A stretch of 64,000 nucleotides of DNA from Nothopassalora personata (lineage: Eukaryota; Ascomycota; Dothideomycetes; Mycosphaerellales; Mycosphaerellaceae), in NCBI GenBank assembly GCA_033816765.1, contig CM066291.1:3224001-3288000 (forward strand), read 5' to 3'. Positions 54,226-64,000 of the stretch are shown here, piece after piece (the stretch's first letter is position 1; each line of letters opens with the position of its first letter). A model generated the notes under the pieces. The model was not told where the DNA came from and made no database searches. It saw only the letters and a program-made list of their open reading frames with translations. Both the position numbers and the translations under genes were made by a program.

Positions 54226-56659
54226 TCACCGCATCTCAACAGCCGCACAAAACATCCGTCCCTTCCTCTGAATCTCAATCTCAAAGATGCCCTCCTCACA
54301 CGCAGCCCAAAGTAAGCTCCCATCGGGACTCATGGCAAGGCCCGCAGTCCTGACCCCAACCTCCCTCCCACTATAACCCCTCAACTGATTCCGACTCCGC
54401 AATCGTAACAATGCATCATATCCCTCCGGAAACGACGCTAGCCGTCTCGCCTCCCTCTCTGCCGTAGCACTCGAAGAACCAGCCGCATTCCCACCAAGTC
54501 GACTATTCCTCCACCGCTCTCTCGCCCTCGCCTGCGCCGCAGAAATTCTCCGCTGAGCGTCGAGATCCTGCTGGACAGCTTCCGGGGAGATGCGATCGAT
54601 GCTGGCGGGGAGAGAAGGGGCAGCTTGAGCGCGGGCCACGCCCTCGAAGGGTGGGCCGCGGGCTGCGGCCATGTGTTCTTCGATTGTGCGCCAGGGGTTG
54701 TCTTCGTCGGTCTCGGCATAGGCTGTCGCTGAGGTTGAGAGGCCACGGGAGGAGGAGTCGCCGTTAGAGGCGGGTGGACTGAGGACGCCGGATTGACCAC
54801 GTCGTGGGAGGCGGGAGGTGTCGCCCGGACGGGGGAGGCCAGATCGTGTTGAGGAGCCCCAGACGCCTTCCTGGAGAGCTCGCAGTGGTGGGAGAAAGCT
54901 TTGTGGGTCAACTTCGTGTGAAGATGATGGCCCTGGGCTGATGGCGTTCGTGCGTGAGAGCTCTGGAAATGAGTCTTGTACAGAGCTTAGGATCTCGCTG
55001 ATGGGTCGTCCTGATTCTCCTGGTGATGATCTGTTGCCAGCCCCGAACATATCTTGCGATGTGTAGTTGACCGAACGCGCTGTATGCCCATGCGATCGCG
55101 CTTCTTCCCGCAGTCTCGAGGTTCGTAGCGATTCCAGAATCTGCTGTTCTCGTGCTGTCAGCCCTTGAGGATCGTCACCATCATAGTCACCGCCAACGTT
55201 CCTTCTCGAGCTTGGTGTACCCGTCTGTGATCGCTGGTTGGCCAAGTCTTGCCTGTGTTGTCTTTGCCGCCGTCGAGCTTCGATGTACTCGGTGGCGAAG
55301 TTGACAGCCGAGGTGTTGTCTGGTGAGTCTCGATACCTCTGCAGCAAGTCTGCCTCCAGCTCATCAATGTGTGGTATTCTGGTGTCTTCTCCAGGTAGCT
55401 CATTTAGTACATGGGTGGCCAAGCTTTCATCCTTCGGCTCCAAGCTGATGATCTGCCTCCTCTTGAGTCCAGTGCGCAGATCACCAACACATATTCGTCC
55501 TTGGTCCTCAGCCCAGATGAGCAACTCCCAGGGTTCCGGCGAGAACATCATCGAGCGTATTGCGCCAGGATGGGGTGACGGTAGGTCCGCTCTCGAGCCA
55601 GGCACAACCGACACAATCGAATCGTCGTCTTCGTATTCCGCATCGTTCAGGATCGCCGTATCCATGACCGTGATATAGCCACCTTCTGAGCCCACTGCAA
55701 CCAAATGCCCCGACGGCGACCAGCAAGTCGTGAAGTATCCCACTGTCAGGTCCGTGACATGTAGCGTCACCACATTCGTCAGCCTCCACTCCAGACTCGC
55801 GCTCGTCAAGCGATTATGCGGCTTCGGTATCTGCGGCGGCGTATCAATAATCTCCCTCTTAAAGAAATACGCCTGATTATAATCCCCCACCGCGATCAAC
55901 ATAGTCCCATCTGGCGATATTGTCGCATGATTGATCGCGAACGGCAAGTCCTTGACCCTCGTCTCTTGCCCCGCCGGCAGGCTATACACCCTCACCGTCT
56001 TGTCGTTGTTGGTCAGAACCGCCACGATATCATCCAAATGCGCGTCTTCGTCCTGTATTCGGTGGATCGAAATGGAGTTGACTATCTCCTCGCCAATCTT
56101 CTCCACCCTTACAGTCGGCGCTCTTCTTCCCAGGCTTGCATTTTGCCTCCACCCCTCAATCGGCAGCGCCGAATCCACATCCAGAGTCGAGGACCTTGGC
56201 CCACTCCCATCCAGCTTAATTGCAGCAAAATGCCCCTCCTCCTCGCCACCGACGCAAACCCAGCCATACCCCGACGCAGTACATCTCGCCTCAAAAGGTA
56301 GCGCCGCAATGTGTTTCCGCTTCTTCGAGGCCGTGTTCAGGCAATAGATATCGTTGCCGCTCGCGTAGTAAAGGCGGTCTTCCTCGGGGGTAGAGATGTA
56401 GTGTCGTAGTTGCCAGTGACTATGTTGCGCCAGAGAGTCAGCGTGCTAGCAACCCAAGTGACACGGGTACTTGCGCCGTCGCGCGGACGACGGTCGCACA
56501 TACGAAACAGGAATCTTGACAGGATAGAATCCTTTCCTCGATCGAACGAGGTCATGCGCCTCAGGGTGACTGCGCGAGCGTGGTCAGTTTCCATTGTCGT
56601 CCTTGGCGCAAGGCTCGCGGGTGAGGGTGTGCGTACGGAATGTAACTGTCGATAGCCAT
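54226..56659 (-). CDS. DUF2415 WD40-like protein, fungal
   Basis: Exons (minus) 56659-56637, 56569-56504 and 56419-54226 give 760 aa. The two small first exons were found by matching MAIDSYIP-HPEAHDLVRS and VKIPVS-HWQLRHYISTPEED to the usual start of this family; introns of 67 bp (GTACGC...GCGCAG) and 84 bp (GTATGT...CATAG). An N-terminal beta-propeller: RLYYASGNDIYCLN, then GYGWVCVGGEEEGHFAAIKLDG, then TLLIAVGDYN-type and WSPSGHLVAVGSEGGYITVMD blades, then the DUF2415 signature LLIWAEDQGRICVGDLRTGLKRRQII. A long Ser/Arg-rich disordered region (about 350-680) precedes a last blade (MSPDGSLLWAACEEGIFEIEIQRKGRMF). Function unknown. Confidence 0.88.
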
Positions 56660-57338
56660 AGTGCGGTTCGCGCCGGCGCTGAACGTCGTGGTATGGCCGA
56701 TGGGGTAGTCGTCGTAGTCGTAGGCAAGACGTAGGTGAACTGCCCGGGTGCTTGTCGTGTGTCCAGGCTATGACGAAAGTGAGCCTGATGTGCAGCAGGT
56801 GGGGTGCAAACAATGAGAGGGATGTCTACGTTAGCGTATCTAACGCTTCAAGAGGCGGCAAACTATCAGGCGTCAACGATCCTGTCTCCGGCATGGCGAT
56901 GCTTTGTCAAAATGCAAGTTGGCAGTATTGTCACTTCATCACGACAACTCCAGAGTTTCATCGTAGCCCTCGACGGAAAGCGGAGGGACAACCGGGAGCT
57001 TTGCAAACTCCTTGGGATGCATGCCGGAACTGGCAGTCACAGCCCGCGCGGAAATGGGCAGACAGTGGAGAAGGAAATGTCTTTGAGAGTGCAGCTCACT
57101 TCATTCCAATTGCAACCAGTGCTGTCGGCTGTTGAGCTACTTATGCATCATCACGTTTCGTATCATCATCTCATCTGATCGTGGCATGCATGATCCCGTC
57201 TATAGTGCTGCGTGCCACCAACATGGCCACGCTTTCAAGAGGACAGCCTTGAAGGCTGTAAGGAAGTGGAGGTTTGTCGAAGGCTCTAGACATTGGGGTC
57301 AGTAGATGCCAGGAAGAGCAGTATCTGTCTGTGCTTAC
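56660..57338. other. intergenic region
   Basis: 679 bp: upstream of the DUF2415 gene and 3' flank of the mannitol-phosphate dehydrogenase gene. Nothing else recognised. Confidence 0.5.
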
Positions 57339-58555
57339 CTATGACTTCTGAACCTTCTCGACACGCTCGGCCACCTTAGCGAAAAGTGGGTGGCTCTCCT
57401 CAAGGTCGGTGAGCTTCTTGGTCGCTGACTTGGCGTCGTTGTCCTTGAGGATCTGTGCCAACGCCTTGGACTCGTCGTCACCCTCGACGTTCTGGAAGCG
57501 GAGAGCCATCTCGATGCCGCCGAGGAGGTTCTCGAATGAGTCACCCTGCTCAGCGAGGTAGGCGGCTGGGCCGATGAAGCGCTCCTTGCGGGAGAGCTTG
57601 CGGAGTGGTGCGCGGCCGACACGCTCGACGTTGTCCTTGAGGACTGGGTTGGAGATACGCTTGACGATCTGGGAAGAAGTCAGTTGCGGTCAAAGAGGCA
57701 TGGAAGCTGGAAGACACGTACCGCCTTCACGTAGTCCTCCTGGTCAGACTTGCTGATATGGGTGTGCTTGGTGCAGATCAGGTGGGCAGTCTCGTTGAGG
57801 GTGGCCAGGACGATGTCGTGGAGCTCCTTATCCTCGAGCACCTCGTGGATATACTTCTTACCACGGTTGTAGCCGTAGTAGGCAGCAGTGGCGTGGCCAG
57901 TGTTGACCGTGAAGAGCTTACGCTCAATGTACGGCTGGAGATCGGCGACGTAGTGGACGCCCTTTATGGCTGGTGGGCCGGTCGCCTTGAACGGCTTCTC
58001 CTCAACACACCACTCATAAAACTTCTCAATCTTGACATTGAGGCCGGCGTCCGCATCCTGAATTGGCACAATTCGGTCAATAGCCGAATTGGCGAACTCA
58101 GCTTTGGCGGCCAGGTTCTTCTTGGTCTCGTCGGAGAGCTTGTCCTCGATGAAGCCACGGAGGGTGTCGGTGGCGCCGATGGCGTTCTCGCAGGCGATGA
58201 CTGCGAGTGGCTGCTTGGATGTGCGAGCCTCAATGCCCTTGGCGATGGGCTCCGCGATGAATTTGAGGACGTTTGGGCCGACGGCGCATGTGACGGTGTC
58301 GGCGGATGCGATCTCAGCGATCACCTTGTCCATCTCGTGCTTCGAGTTGAGCGCGCGGTAGTTGTCGATGGTGAACTTGGTCTCGCCGTCTGGGCCAATC
58401 TCGGTGACCTCGTAGGAGGATGAAGCCTGGAGAGCATTGATAATACTGTCCAATACATCGACAAAGACGACCTCGAAACCAGAGTTGTGGAGGAACTCGG
58501 CGACGAAGCCACGGCCGATGTTGCCACCGCCAAAATGAACGCCCTTGAGACCCAT
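57339..58555 (-). CDS. mpdA: mannitol-1-phosphate 5-dehydrogenase
   Basis: Interconverts fructose-6-phosphate and mannitol-1-phosphate with NAD(H), the entry to fungal mannitol synthesis; cytosolic. Exons (minus) 58555-57722 and 57668-57339, 53 bp intron (GTACGT...TCCCAG), give 387 aa. Rossmann motif [11 protein letters not shown] (about 7-17), [13 protein letters not shown] with the adenine-ribose Asp, [25 protein letters not shown], and the active-site segment [15 protein letters not shown] with the conserved N-x5-H region and a lysine just before (IERK). Length matches the fungal enzyme. Relevant to stress tolerance and carbon storage. Confidence 0.94.
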
Positions 58556-59405
58556 GATTGCTGATGTGCGTGAGTGAAGGTGATGTGTCTGTAGTGAGTG
58601 TCAGTCTGTTAACTCTATACTTGGTTGGAGTGGCTGTTTGTGGTAGAAGTGAGGGGTCGAGCGGACAGCTTGATATCAGTGCCGCCGCCGGCTTTCGACA
58701 CTCACAATGGTCTGCTGGTGGTGTTGTCAAAGCAAGCGCGATGCTGTGGTGGTCGAGGAAGGTGGAAATGGTGGTTGGGTGTTGTTGTTTGTGGTGTGGT
58801 CGAAGGAAAGCAGAGCTTCGAATTATGTGTATGGAAGCTGCCCCTCCATGGCCCACTTTCGTCACTGCCTTGGATTTTCCGCCGCATCAGCCCGCATTGC
58901 ATGTGCATGGGGCTAATCCTTGTCGAGTTCACTTGAGATCACGCAGCGTACTCACCGACTTCACATGTTCGTTGCAAGTGCGCTGCTTGCGCAGTGTTGT
59001 TCTCTGTCTGAAGTTCAGTAGAGCCATCTTAATGCTACAGTACATAGTTCAACCATGGACATGTCTGCAGCTAACCGGCCTGGCGGGCAGGCGATCCGAC
59101 GAGTAATGCATGGTCGGGCATATCCAGGGGTCCCCGAACGAATAGCGTCACCAACGTGAAGCACTCCATGTATAGTCCAGCAATTTCATGATGCGTTGTG
59201 AGACCCCCATGAGCCACCGCCTTCCGTCATGTGCGTCCGGAGAGCGCCCGAGGCGCTAGTTTTGGCGCCGCAATGTAGCGTCTTTGAAACTCGCAAGACT
59301 CGATGCCTTGATTTTCCAAACAGATGTATTGAAAGTGGACTTCTGGAAGCTAGCTTACTACAGACCGTATGTGCGCGATAAGTTTTCCGACACCTCGGTG
59401 TTGTC
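58556..59405. other. intergenic region
   Basis: 850 bp: promoter of the mannitol-phosphate dehydrogenase gene and 3' flank of PNS1. GT-rich stretches at 58,560-58,800; no gene. Confidence 0.5.
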
Positions 59406-61174
59406 TCAAGCGTGTATCGCTTGTTGCACGTGGGGATACTGTAGGACCCGGTCAGCAAGGTGCCACTTGAATCTTCCAGGTGACTGTTTTGACATACCAC
59501 TGATACCATCTTCTGGTACAGCTCAGAATGTTCCCGCATCATGACTTCCGGATCCCAAGCGGCTGCTACGAAGATCGTGTCGATACCGCTGTTCAGTGGA
59601 ACAACAAAGCAGCCAGCAACCTGAAGTCCGATAGCAAAAGCGTAGAATACCACGACAGCAGTGAACTTTCCCCCTTCGTTGTATGCTGGCGAAGTGACTT
59701 CGAGGTACACATAGCTAATCAGAGCACAGCTGACGGCAACGAAGAGGCAACCCATGCTCAAGACAGGACCGACAAGGCACTCATTGATCAGCGCATCGAT
59801 ACCTCGGTCCTTGATCATCCGCCAGGTGTCCTTGGCCGATGCAAAGTATGCCTTGCCGTACAGCGACATGTAGCTGAAAGCATAGCGATTGACAAACTCG
59901 AGGGCCCACTGCACCAAGCCGAGGATGCATTGCAGGATGCAGAAGGCGCAGTCGGCAGCCATGTTACCGGTCTGCATGTCGTTGCGCGCAACTGAGCATG
60001 CAAAGCGAAGCAGGTCCAAAATGGCCACGAGCAAGCTACCCAGACTGATCGAGCCAAAGCTGTATGTGAGTGCTCTTCTTGCTGCGCCTCGTGTAGGTGC
60101 CTTGACCGGTACGTCTGGTGAGAAGTACCAGCTGCCATAGACGCCAGAGATTGTGGTGTGGATTGTGTTCTTGAGCCACTCCGTGACCCAATATCCTGCG
60201 AAAGTAATGTACACCAGAAGTCCGATAACCTTCGCTGAGCTACATCCACCAGAGCCGCCCGCGGCGGCGTTGCAGCTTGGATTGGCGCCTCCGCCGCTAG
60301 GTTCGAAGCGAATGTACACTGCCACCAAGGTGATAGCGAACCACGCGCTGAATGCAGCTGCCGCCAGTCCGCCGAGGAAAGAGACCAGATAGACGTGTCC
60401 GACCTTTCTCGACACGTCGACCGCAGTCTGAAACATCAGCACACTGAAGGGGATGCGCTTAATCCAGGTAATGAAGCAGAATATCGTGAAGACACCTAGG
60501 ACCAGAAACAGTGCACCACCGACCCATGCTCTGCGGTAGAAGTAGTACGCCGCAGTGGCCAGAGTCAAGACAATATTGAGAATACCGCTGATCCAGATGA
60601 ACTGCTTCGTGAAGATGCGCGCTAGCGACACGTACGCATAGCCCAGGACCAAAGCCGCAGCCAGGATGAAGCAGAACAGCACCATCGTGTTAGTGTTCAG
60701 GCTGAAGTCGTTGGAAGAGCCGTAGATACCACCTCCATTGAACCCTTTGTTGCCTGCATATCCAGCGATGGTAAGTCCACTGATGGCGACAAATCCTGCG
60801 AAGACGACAATGAAGAGGATGCCAGCCCAGAGATCATTCCACTTCGGGCGTTCAATCTTAAAAGTCTGCGTGAAGTCCTGCTTGCCATCATTTCCGTAGT
60901 TCTGGCCATATGAAGGCGGGTTGGGCATGTACTGTTGCTGTTGTTCGCCATACTGTTGCTGTTGATAAGGTGCCTGGCCGTACTGCTGCTGCTGGCCGCC
61001 AGTGTAGTAGTCCCGCGCCTCGCCATTGGCCTGGCTTCCTTGCTTGAATGGCTCCATCTCCAAACGATCAGTATCGTGCGCTGTCGGGCCTGTATAGTCG
61101 CGATCGCCGTACGTGTCAAGCTCAAGCAAGTCTTCAGAATCTTCAGAGATGCGACGACCTTTGTGCGACATCAT
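59406..61174 (-). CDS. PNS1: PNS1 choline-transporter-like (SLC44/CTL) membrane protein
   Basis: Exons (minus) 61174-59498 and 59438-59406, joined across a 59 bp intron (GTATGT...CTACAG), give 569 aa. The 11-codon last exon ends YPHVQQAIHA, whereas the unspliced frame runs to 59186 in non-family sequence. N-terminal 110 residues: acidic, then Gln/Tyr-rich (QQQQYGQ repeats), cytoplasmic. Then ten or more membrane segments from WNDLWAGILFIVVFAGFVAI on. CTL-family features: GVYGSWYFSP, ALTYSFGSISLGSLLVAI, and FVNRYAFSYMSLYGKAYFASAKDTWRM with GIDALINECLVG. Yeast Pns1 is a plasma-membrane protein without proven choline transport. Divides its start between two adjacent Met codons (61174, 61171). 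Confidence 0.92.
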
Positions 61175-61849
61175 CGACGCGATCTAATCTCCGGATATTT
61201 GGCTGGCTTTCTGGTTAACTTTCGGTAGTGGCGTTACCTTGCCAACGATCTATATTTCCCGCCTGGTTCAGCGATTTCTTGAAGAGTGCCTTCCGATCTC
61301 TGGTATGTGATCATGATCAAGAATACGAGAGTGACGGAGATCGAGTCTCGACGACGTATGTATACTCAAACTTCGCCTTGCCTAGAGTGTTACTGTGCCT
61401 CGTTCTGCGGCGGTGTTTCGGCACAGGTACGACAGCGGGCGCATCGTTGCTTTGGCTCGAAAACGTATGGCCAGGAGAGTCTCACGAGATAGCATGTCGT
61501 CCTCGCGGCGCGTGACAATATGTCCTGCGGGAACTTGTCCATGAGTCTGCGCAGTTCTCCAGCTCACAAAGCATCGAGAATGTTGTTGTTGCTGCTGATA
61601 TCGCCTGGACTGCGACGAAGCTGAGAAGCCGGGCAGTAAAACAATCACAAAAGGAACGTGAAGAAGGCGACGCTGAGGCAGCGGAGGGTGACAAGATCGG
61701 AAGACCGTGAAGGTTTATAAAAGCAAGATGACAAACAACAAGGATGGCACTGACAACCCAGCCAGAGACCGACTTCACGCCGGAAGGCCCGGATGTTGTT
61801 CATCCTTCTCGGCAGCACGACTTGTACAGATGGAATGCTTTCTACCACG
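61175..61849. other. intergenic region (PNS1 promoter)
   Basis: 675 bp upstream of PNS1 and downstream of the LrgAB-like gene. No gene recognised. Confidence 0.5.
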
Positions 61850-63481
61850 CTACAGACCAACTATATTGCGTACTATGGCAACCAGAGGCGGCACACTGGT
61901 CATGGCAACAGTGGTTGCACCCACCAGACCCATGCTCAAGCTCGAAAATGCGGCAGCTCTTGGATCGATAGGCAGGAGCATCGCAGTTGCCAGACTGGAT
62001 GCATTGGCACCCATGGTGATTCCACGCGTGATGTAATCGTCCTCTGCGATGCGAATCTTCTTCAGAATCCACATGCCGATCAAGACTCCCATGATGCCGG
62101 AGAAGATAGCCACTGGAGATCCAACATTCAAGTTCCCTCCCAGGTTCTCCACGGCGATCTGTGCCAGGGCAAGCGTAAGACTCCGAGAAGCAAAGGCGAT
62201 ACTGTTGGTATTCGCGATGCCAATTGCATAGCATATAGCTGGATATCCAAAGAGGGAAGCTACCGCTAGTGTGACATTCGGGACTGCGATCACGAAGAAG
62301 TTCCTCTTCAGCTCGTCCTTGTACTTGTACATTGGCAGTGCCAACCCTACGATACTGGCAGCGATCAGGCTGCTCAGTATATCGCCTGCTCCCGGAGCAC
62401 CGTGAGCACCACTCCACAGCCTGATGTACGTCAGCTCTTTGGAGTAGTCTTGCAGGCCGTTGGAGAGCGAATCGCCACGGATCAGGGCAAGCATCCAGAT
62501 ACCGATGATAGTGGCTCCAGAGGACACCAGTATTGGATGGAAGTACTGCTGCCAGCGTCCTGGTATGCTGGCCGCGGCTTGATAAGTCAGCACGTTCAGA
62601 CAAAGCTGAATTGGCATTGCATAGCCTGCGCCATAATAGATTGGGACGCCTATGAGGATAAACATCGCGGCATAAGTGATCATGTCAATGTGCAGGCCAA
62701 TGATCGCAGCCCATTTCTCCGGTCTTGTCAAAGGCACATCGTCGTGCCGCAAGATCGACATCGGTAGAACTTCTGTGAGCAAATTTGTATTTGCGTCTGG
62801 AGTTGGAGGTCCTCCTGTACCGAACACAGCGTCCGGATTCTGTGCCCGTAATGGTTGCTGCAGCAAAGTAGTCGAAGATGTCGCGTCATGGTGTTCTTCG
62901 ATCTCGTCGTCCTGCTCTGATGATGGATGCCTAGTACTGGGCTGACTCCGTGGCGCAGTCATTGGGATCTCATCTTGCTCGCGTCCAAGCTCTTCTGCTC
63001 GCGTGGTCAATCCCTTCTTCGATGCTCCAAGAAGCAGCAGAGTTCCTCGTACGAGATAAGCAGTGAAGCAGAAACCCGCGACCCACCCAACAATGGTCAC
63101 CATGATGATCTTCCCAACTTCAATGCCACTGATTGCTGGGCTAAGTGGGAGTACAACGAAGCCCGGGCAGACGAGAATGCCAATATATCGAAGTGCCCAG
63201 CCGCACGGTAGGTCAATGTAGTCCACAATGACTTTCGTCTTCCGCTCTCCAAACACAGTTGATGAGGTAATCAGGGCGAAGAAGAGCAAGATCATGCATG
63301 CCACTGAAGCCGGAAAAGATACCGAGCTGAGGGATATCAATCGATCGAACCCGAAGCAGATGGCCAGGACAATGCAGAGTCCGAATGGTACTAGAAGCCA
63401 GGAATGAAGAGTGCGTCGCCATGATCTGTCAGTGACCTGTCCCTCAATAAGCATCAGAATCGCTTCTTCCAGATGATACAC
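61850..63481 (-). CDS. LrgA-LrgB fusion membrane protein (PLGG1-like)
   Basis: 543 aa, intronless. The N-terminal part (about 20-150) resembles LrgA/CidA: four hydrophobic segments with FPASVACMILLF and the family-like WALRYIGILVCPGFVVLPL. A hydrophilic linker (about 165-250) follows. The C-terminal part (about 260-543) resembles LrgB/CidB: RLWSGAHGAPGAGDILSSLIAASIVGLALPMYKY, then ALAQIAVENLGGNLN and RGITMGANASSLATAMLL. In bacteria LrgA and LrgB are separate murein-hydrolase regulators; in plants a fused protein, PLGG1, moves glycolate and glycerate across the plastid envelope. Fungal fused members exist, with role and membrane unknown. Organic-acid transport is inferred. Confidence 0.86.
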   Translation of the reverse strand: MYHLEEAILMLIEGQVTDRSWRRTLHSWLLVPFGLCIVLAICFGFDRLISLSSVSFPASVACMILLFFALITSSTVFGERKTKVIVDYIDLPCGWALRYIGILVCPGFVVLPLSPAISGIEVGKIIMVTIVGWVAGFCFTAYLVRGTLLLLGASKKGLTTRAEELGREQDEIPMTAPRSQPSTRHPSSEQDDEIEEHHDATSSTTLLQQPLRAQNPDAVFGTGGPPTPDANTNLLTEVLPMSILRHDDVPLTRPEKWAAIIGLHIDMITYAAMFILIGVPIYYGAGYAMPIQLCLNVLTYQAAASIPGRWQQYFHPILVSSGATIIGIWMLALIRGDSLSNGLQDYSKELTYIRLWSGAHGAPGAGDILSSLIAASIVGLALPMYKYKDELKRNFFVIAVPNVTLAVASLFGYPAICYAIGIANTNSIAFASRSLTLALAQIAVENLGGNLNVGSPVAIFSGIMGVLIGMWILKKIRIAEDDYITRGITMGANASSLATAMLLPIDPRAAAFSSLSMGLVGATTVAMTSVPPLVAIVRNIVGL

Positions 63482-63767
63482 TGACGAGTCTGATAGTCTG
63501 CACTACATCCGAGATGACTGATGTAGCTCTAGCTTGTCCCAATGCTGTATCGCGCCGAGATGCATAAGTTGGCATCGTGATAACCGCCACGATTCCGATC
63601 AACCAGCATCAGTCATAAGATGACTTGAATGCATCATAAGGCCTCTGTTCATGATTTTTAAATCCGTCCAAAGCCTGGTATGAGTTTTGAGGCAAGGACA
63701 GTCTCGCCGAGATCGGATCCGGCGGCCCGCTTCAACCCTCCCGGCCTGGGAGGTCAACACCTTCGAT

Positions 63768-64000
63768 ATGGTGACACGAGATCGAGTAATATCTAGCCAC
63801 CACTTGCGCGAAGCCATGGTATTCATGGGCAAAGGCCCCGTTACCATCCTCTCAGTCACAATGAAAGAAGACCTCTCAGCAACCATCACTCTCTTCGAAA
63901 GATATACACAATGGCTCAACCTAGACCTCAACTTCCAGAATGTCGAGACAGAAATGGCAAACATGCCGGGAAAGTATGCACCGCCAAGCGGCGCTCTCTT
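63768..64000 (+). CDS. GNAT-type N-acetyltransferase, 5' part (cut by window end)
   Basis: Open frame from the ATG at 63768 to the window edge, 77 codons visible. LFERYTQWLNLDLNFQ followed by EMANMPGKYAPPSGAL matches the start of a group of microbial GNAT acetyltransferases (LFxxYxxxLxxDLxFQ...PGKYAPPxG). The CoA-binding part would lie beyond the window. The frame is open upstream to 63684, so the true start could be a little earlier or in another exon. Confidence 0.7.
   Translation, partial: MVTRDRVISSHHLREAMVFMGKGPVTILSVTMKEDLSATITLFERYTQWLNLDLNFQNVETEMANMPGKYAPPSGAL

Noticed and set aside
57758..58423. 221-codon plus-strand frame opposite mannitol-1-phosphate dehydrogenase
   Set aside because: Antisense shadow caused by codon bias; sequence is repetitive Leu/Gly/Val without a family.
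59186..59405. Longer PNS1 C-terminus read without splicing
   Set aside because: The unspliced text is non-family-like, while a 59 bp intron leads to the conserved ending and a stop at 59406.

Overview
The window is nuclear DNA of a filamentous ascomycete, most likely a Dothideomycete. The evidence is short 50-85 bp GT-AG introns, fungus-specific families (DUF2417 hydrolase, DUF2415 WD40 protein, GH71 mutanase, mannitol-1-phosphate dehydrogenase) and repeats carrying the scars of repeat-induced point mutation (RIP). The genus cannot be fixed from the sequence alone.

Left part, about 1-14,550: a heterochromatin-like block of degenerate transposons. CpA and TpG look very rare, TpA very common and CpG kept, and nearly all in-frame stops are TAG or TAA, as expected for C-to-T RIP at CpA. 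Inside it are a Ty3/gypsy pol remnant (511-3903), an unidentified reading frame of about 1,000 codons (4,580-7,590) and a pogo/Fot1-type transposase remnant (about 12,550-14,275). A perfect or near-perfect 26 bp palindrome occurs three times (119, 4045, 8316), bounding the first two blocks. One intact, apparently unmutated 2,490 bp LTR element (8874-11363) is nested in this block. It has identical 329 bp LTRs, a perfect 5 bp target duplication, a gag gene without pol, and a convergent, intron-containing gene on the opposite strand coding a Zn2Cys6-like coiled-coil protein. This is the most interesting object in the window.

Right part, about 14,550-64,000: ordinary gene-rich DNA. In order: a predicted membrane protein; SEH1 and ALG7 (head to head); a GH71 alpha-1,3-glucanase; a broken TPR-like gene; a small conserved cysteine protein; arsenite methyltransferase; a long-chain acyl-CoA synthetase head to head with an RKM5-like methyltransferase; a kinase-like protein; a DUF2417 hydrolase head to head with the PP2A methylesterase PPE1; a rhodanese/Acr2-like protein head to head with a laccase carrying an N-terminal CBM20; a YPK1-type AGC kinase; a ten-cysteine secreted protein; a gene interrupted by a RIP-affected repeat (about 50.77-51.43 kb); GLO3 ArfGAP; a DUF2415 WD40 protein; mannitol-1-phosphate dehydrogenase; PNS1; an LrgA-LrgB fusion; and the start of a GNAT acetyltransferase cut by the window end.

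The euchromatic genes are mostly unrelated housekeeping functions: glycosylation, vesicle traffic, lipid activation, nuclear pore/SEA complex, PP2A control and mannitol metabolism. No secondary-metabolite cluster is visible. Exon borders are my own reading of splice signals joined to conserved protein sequence.
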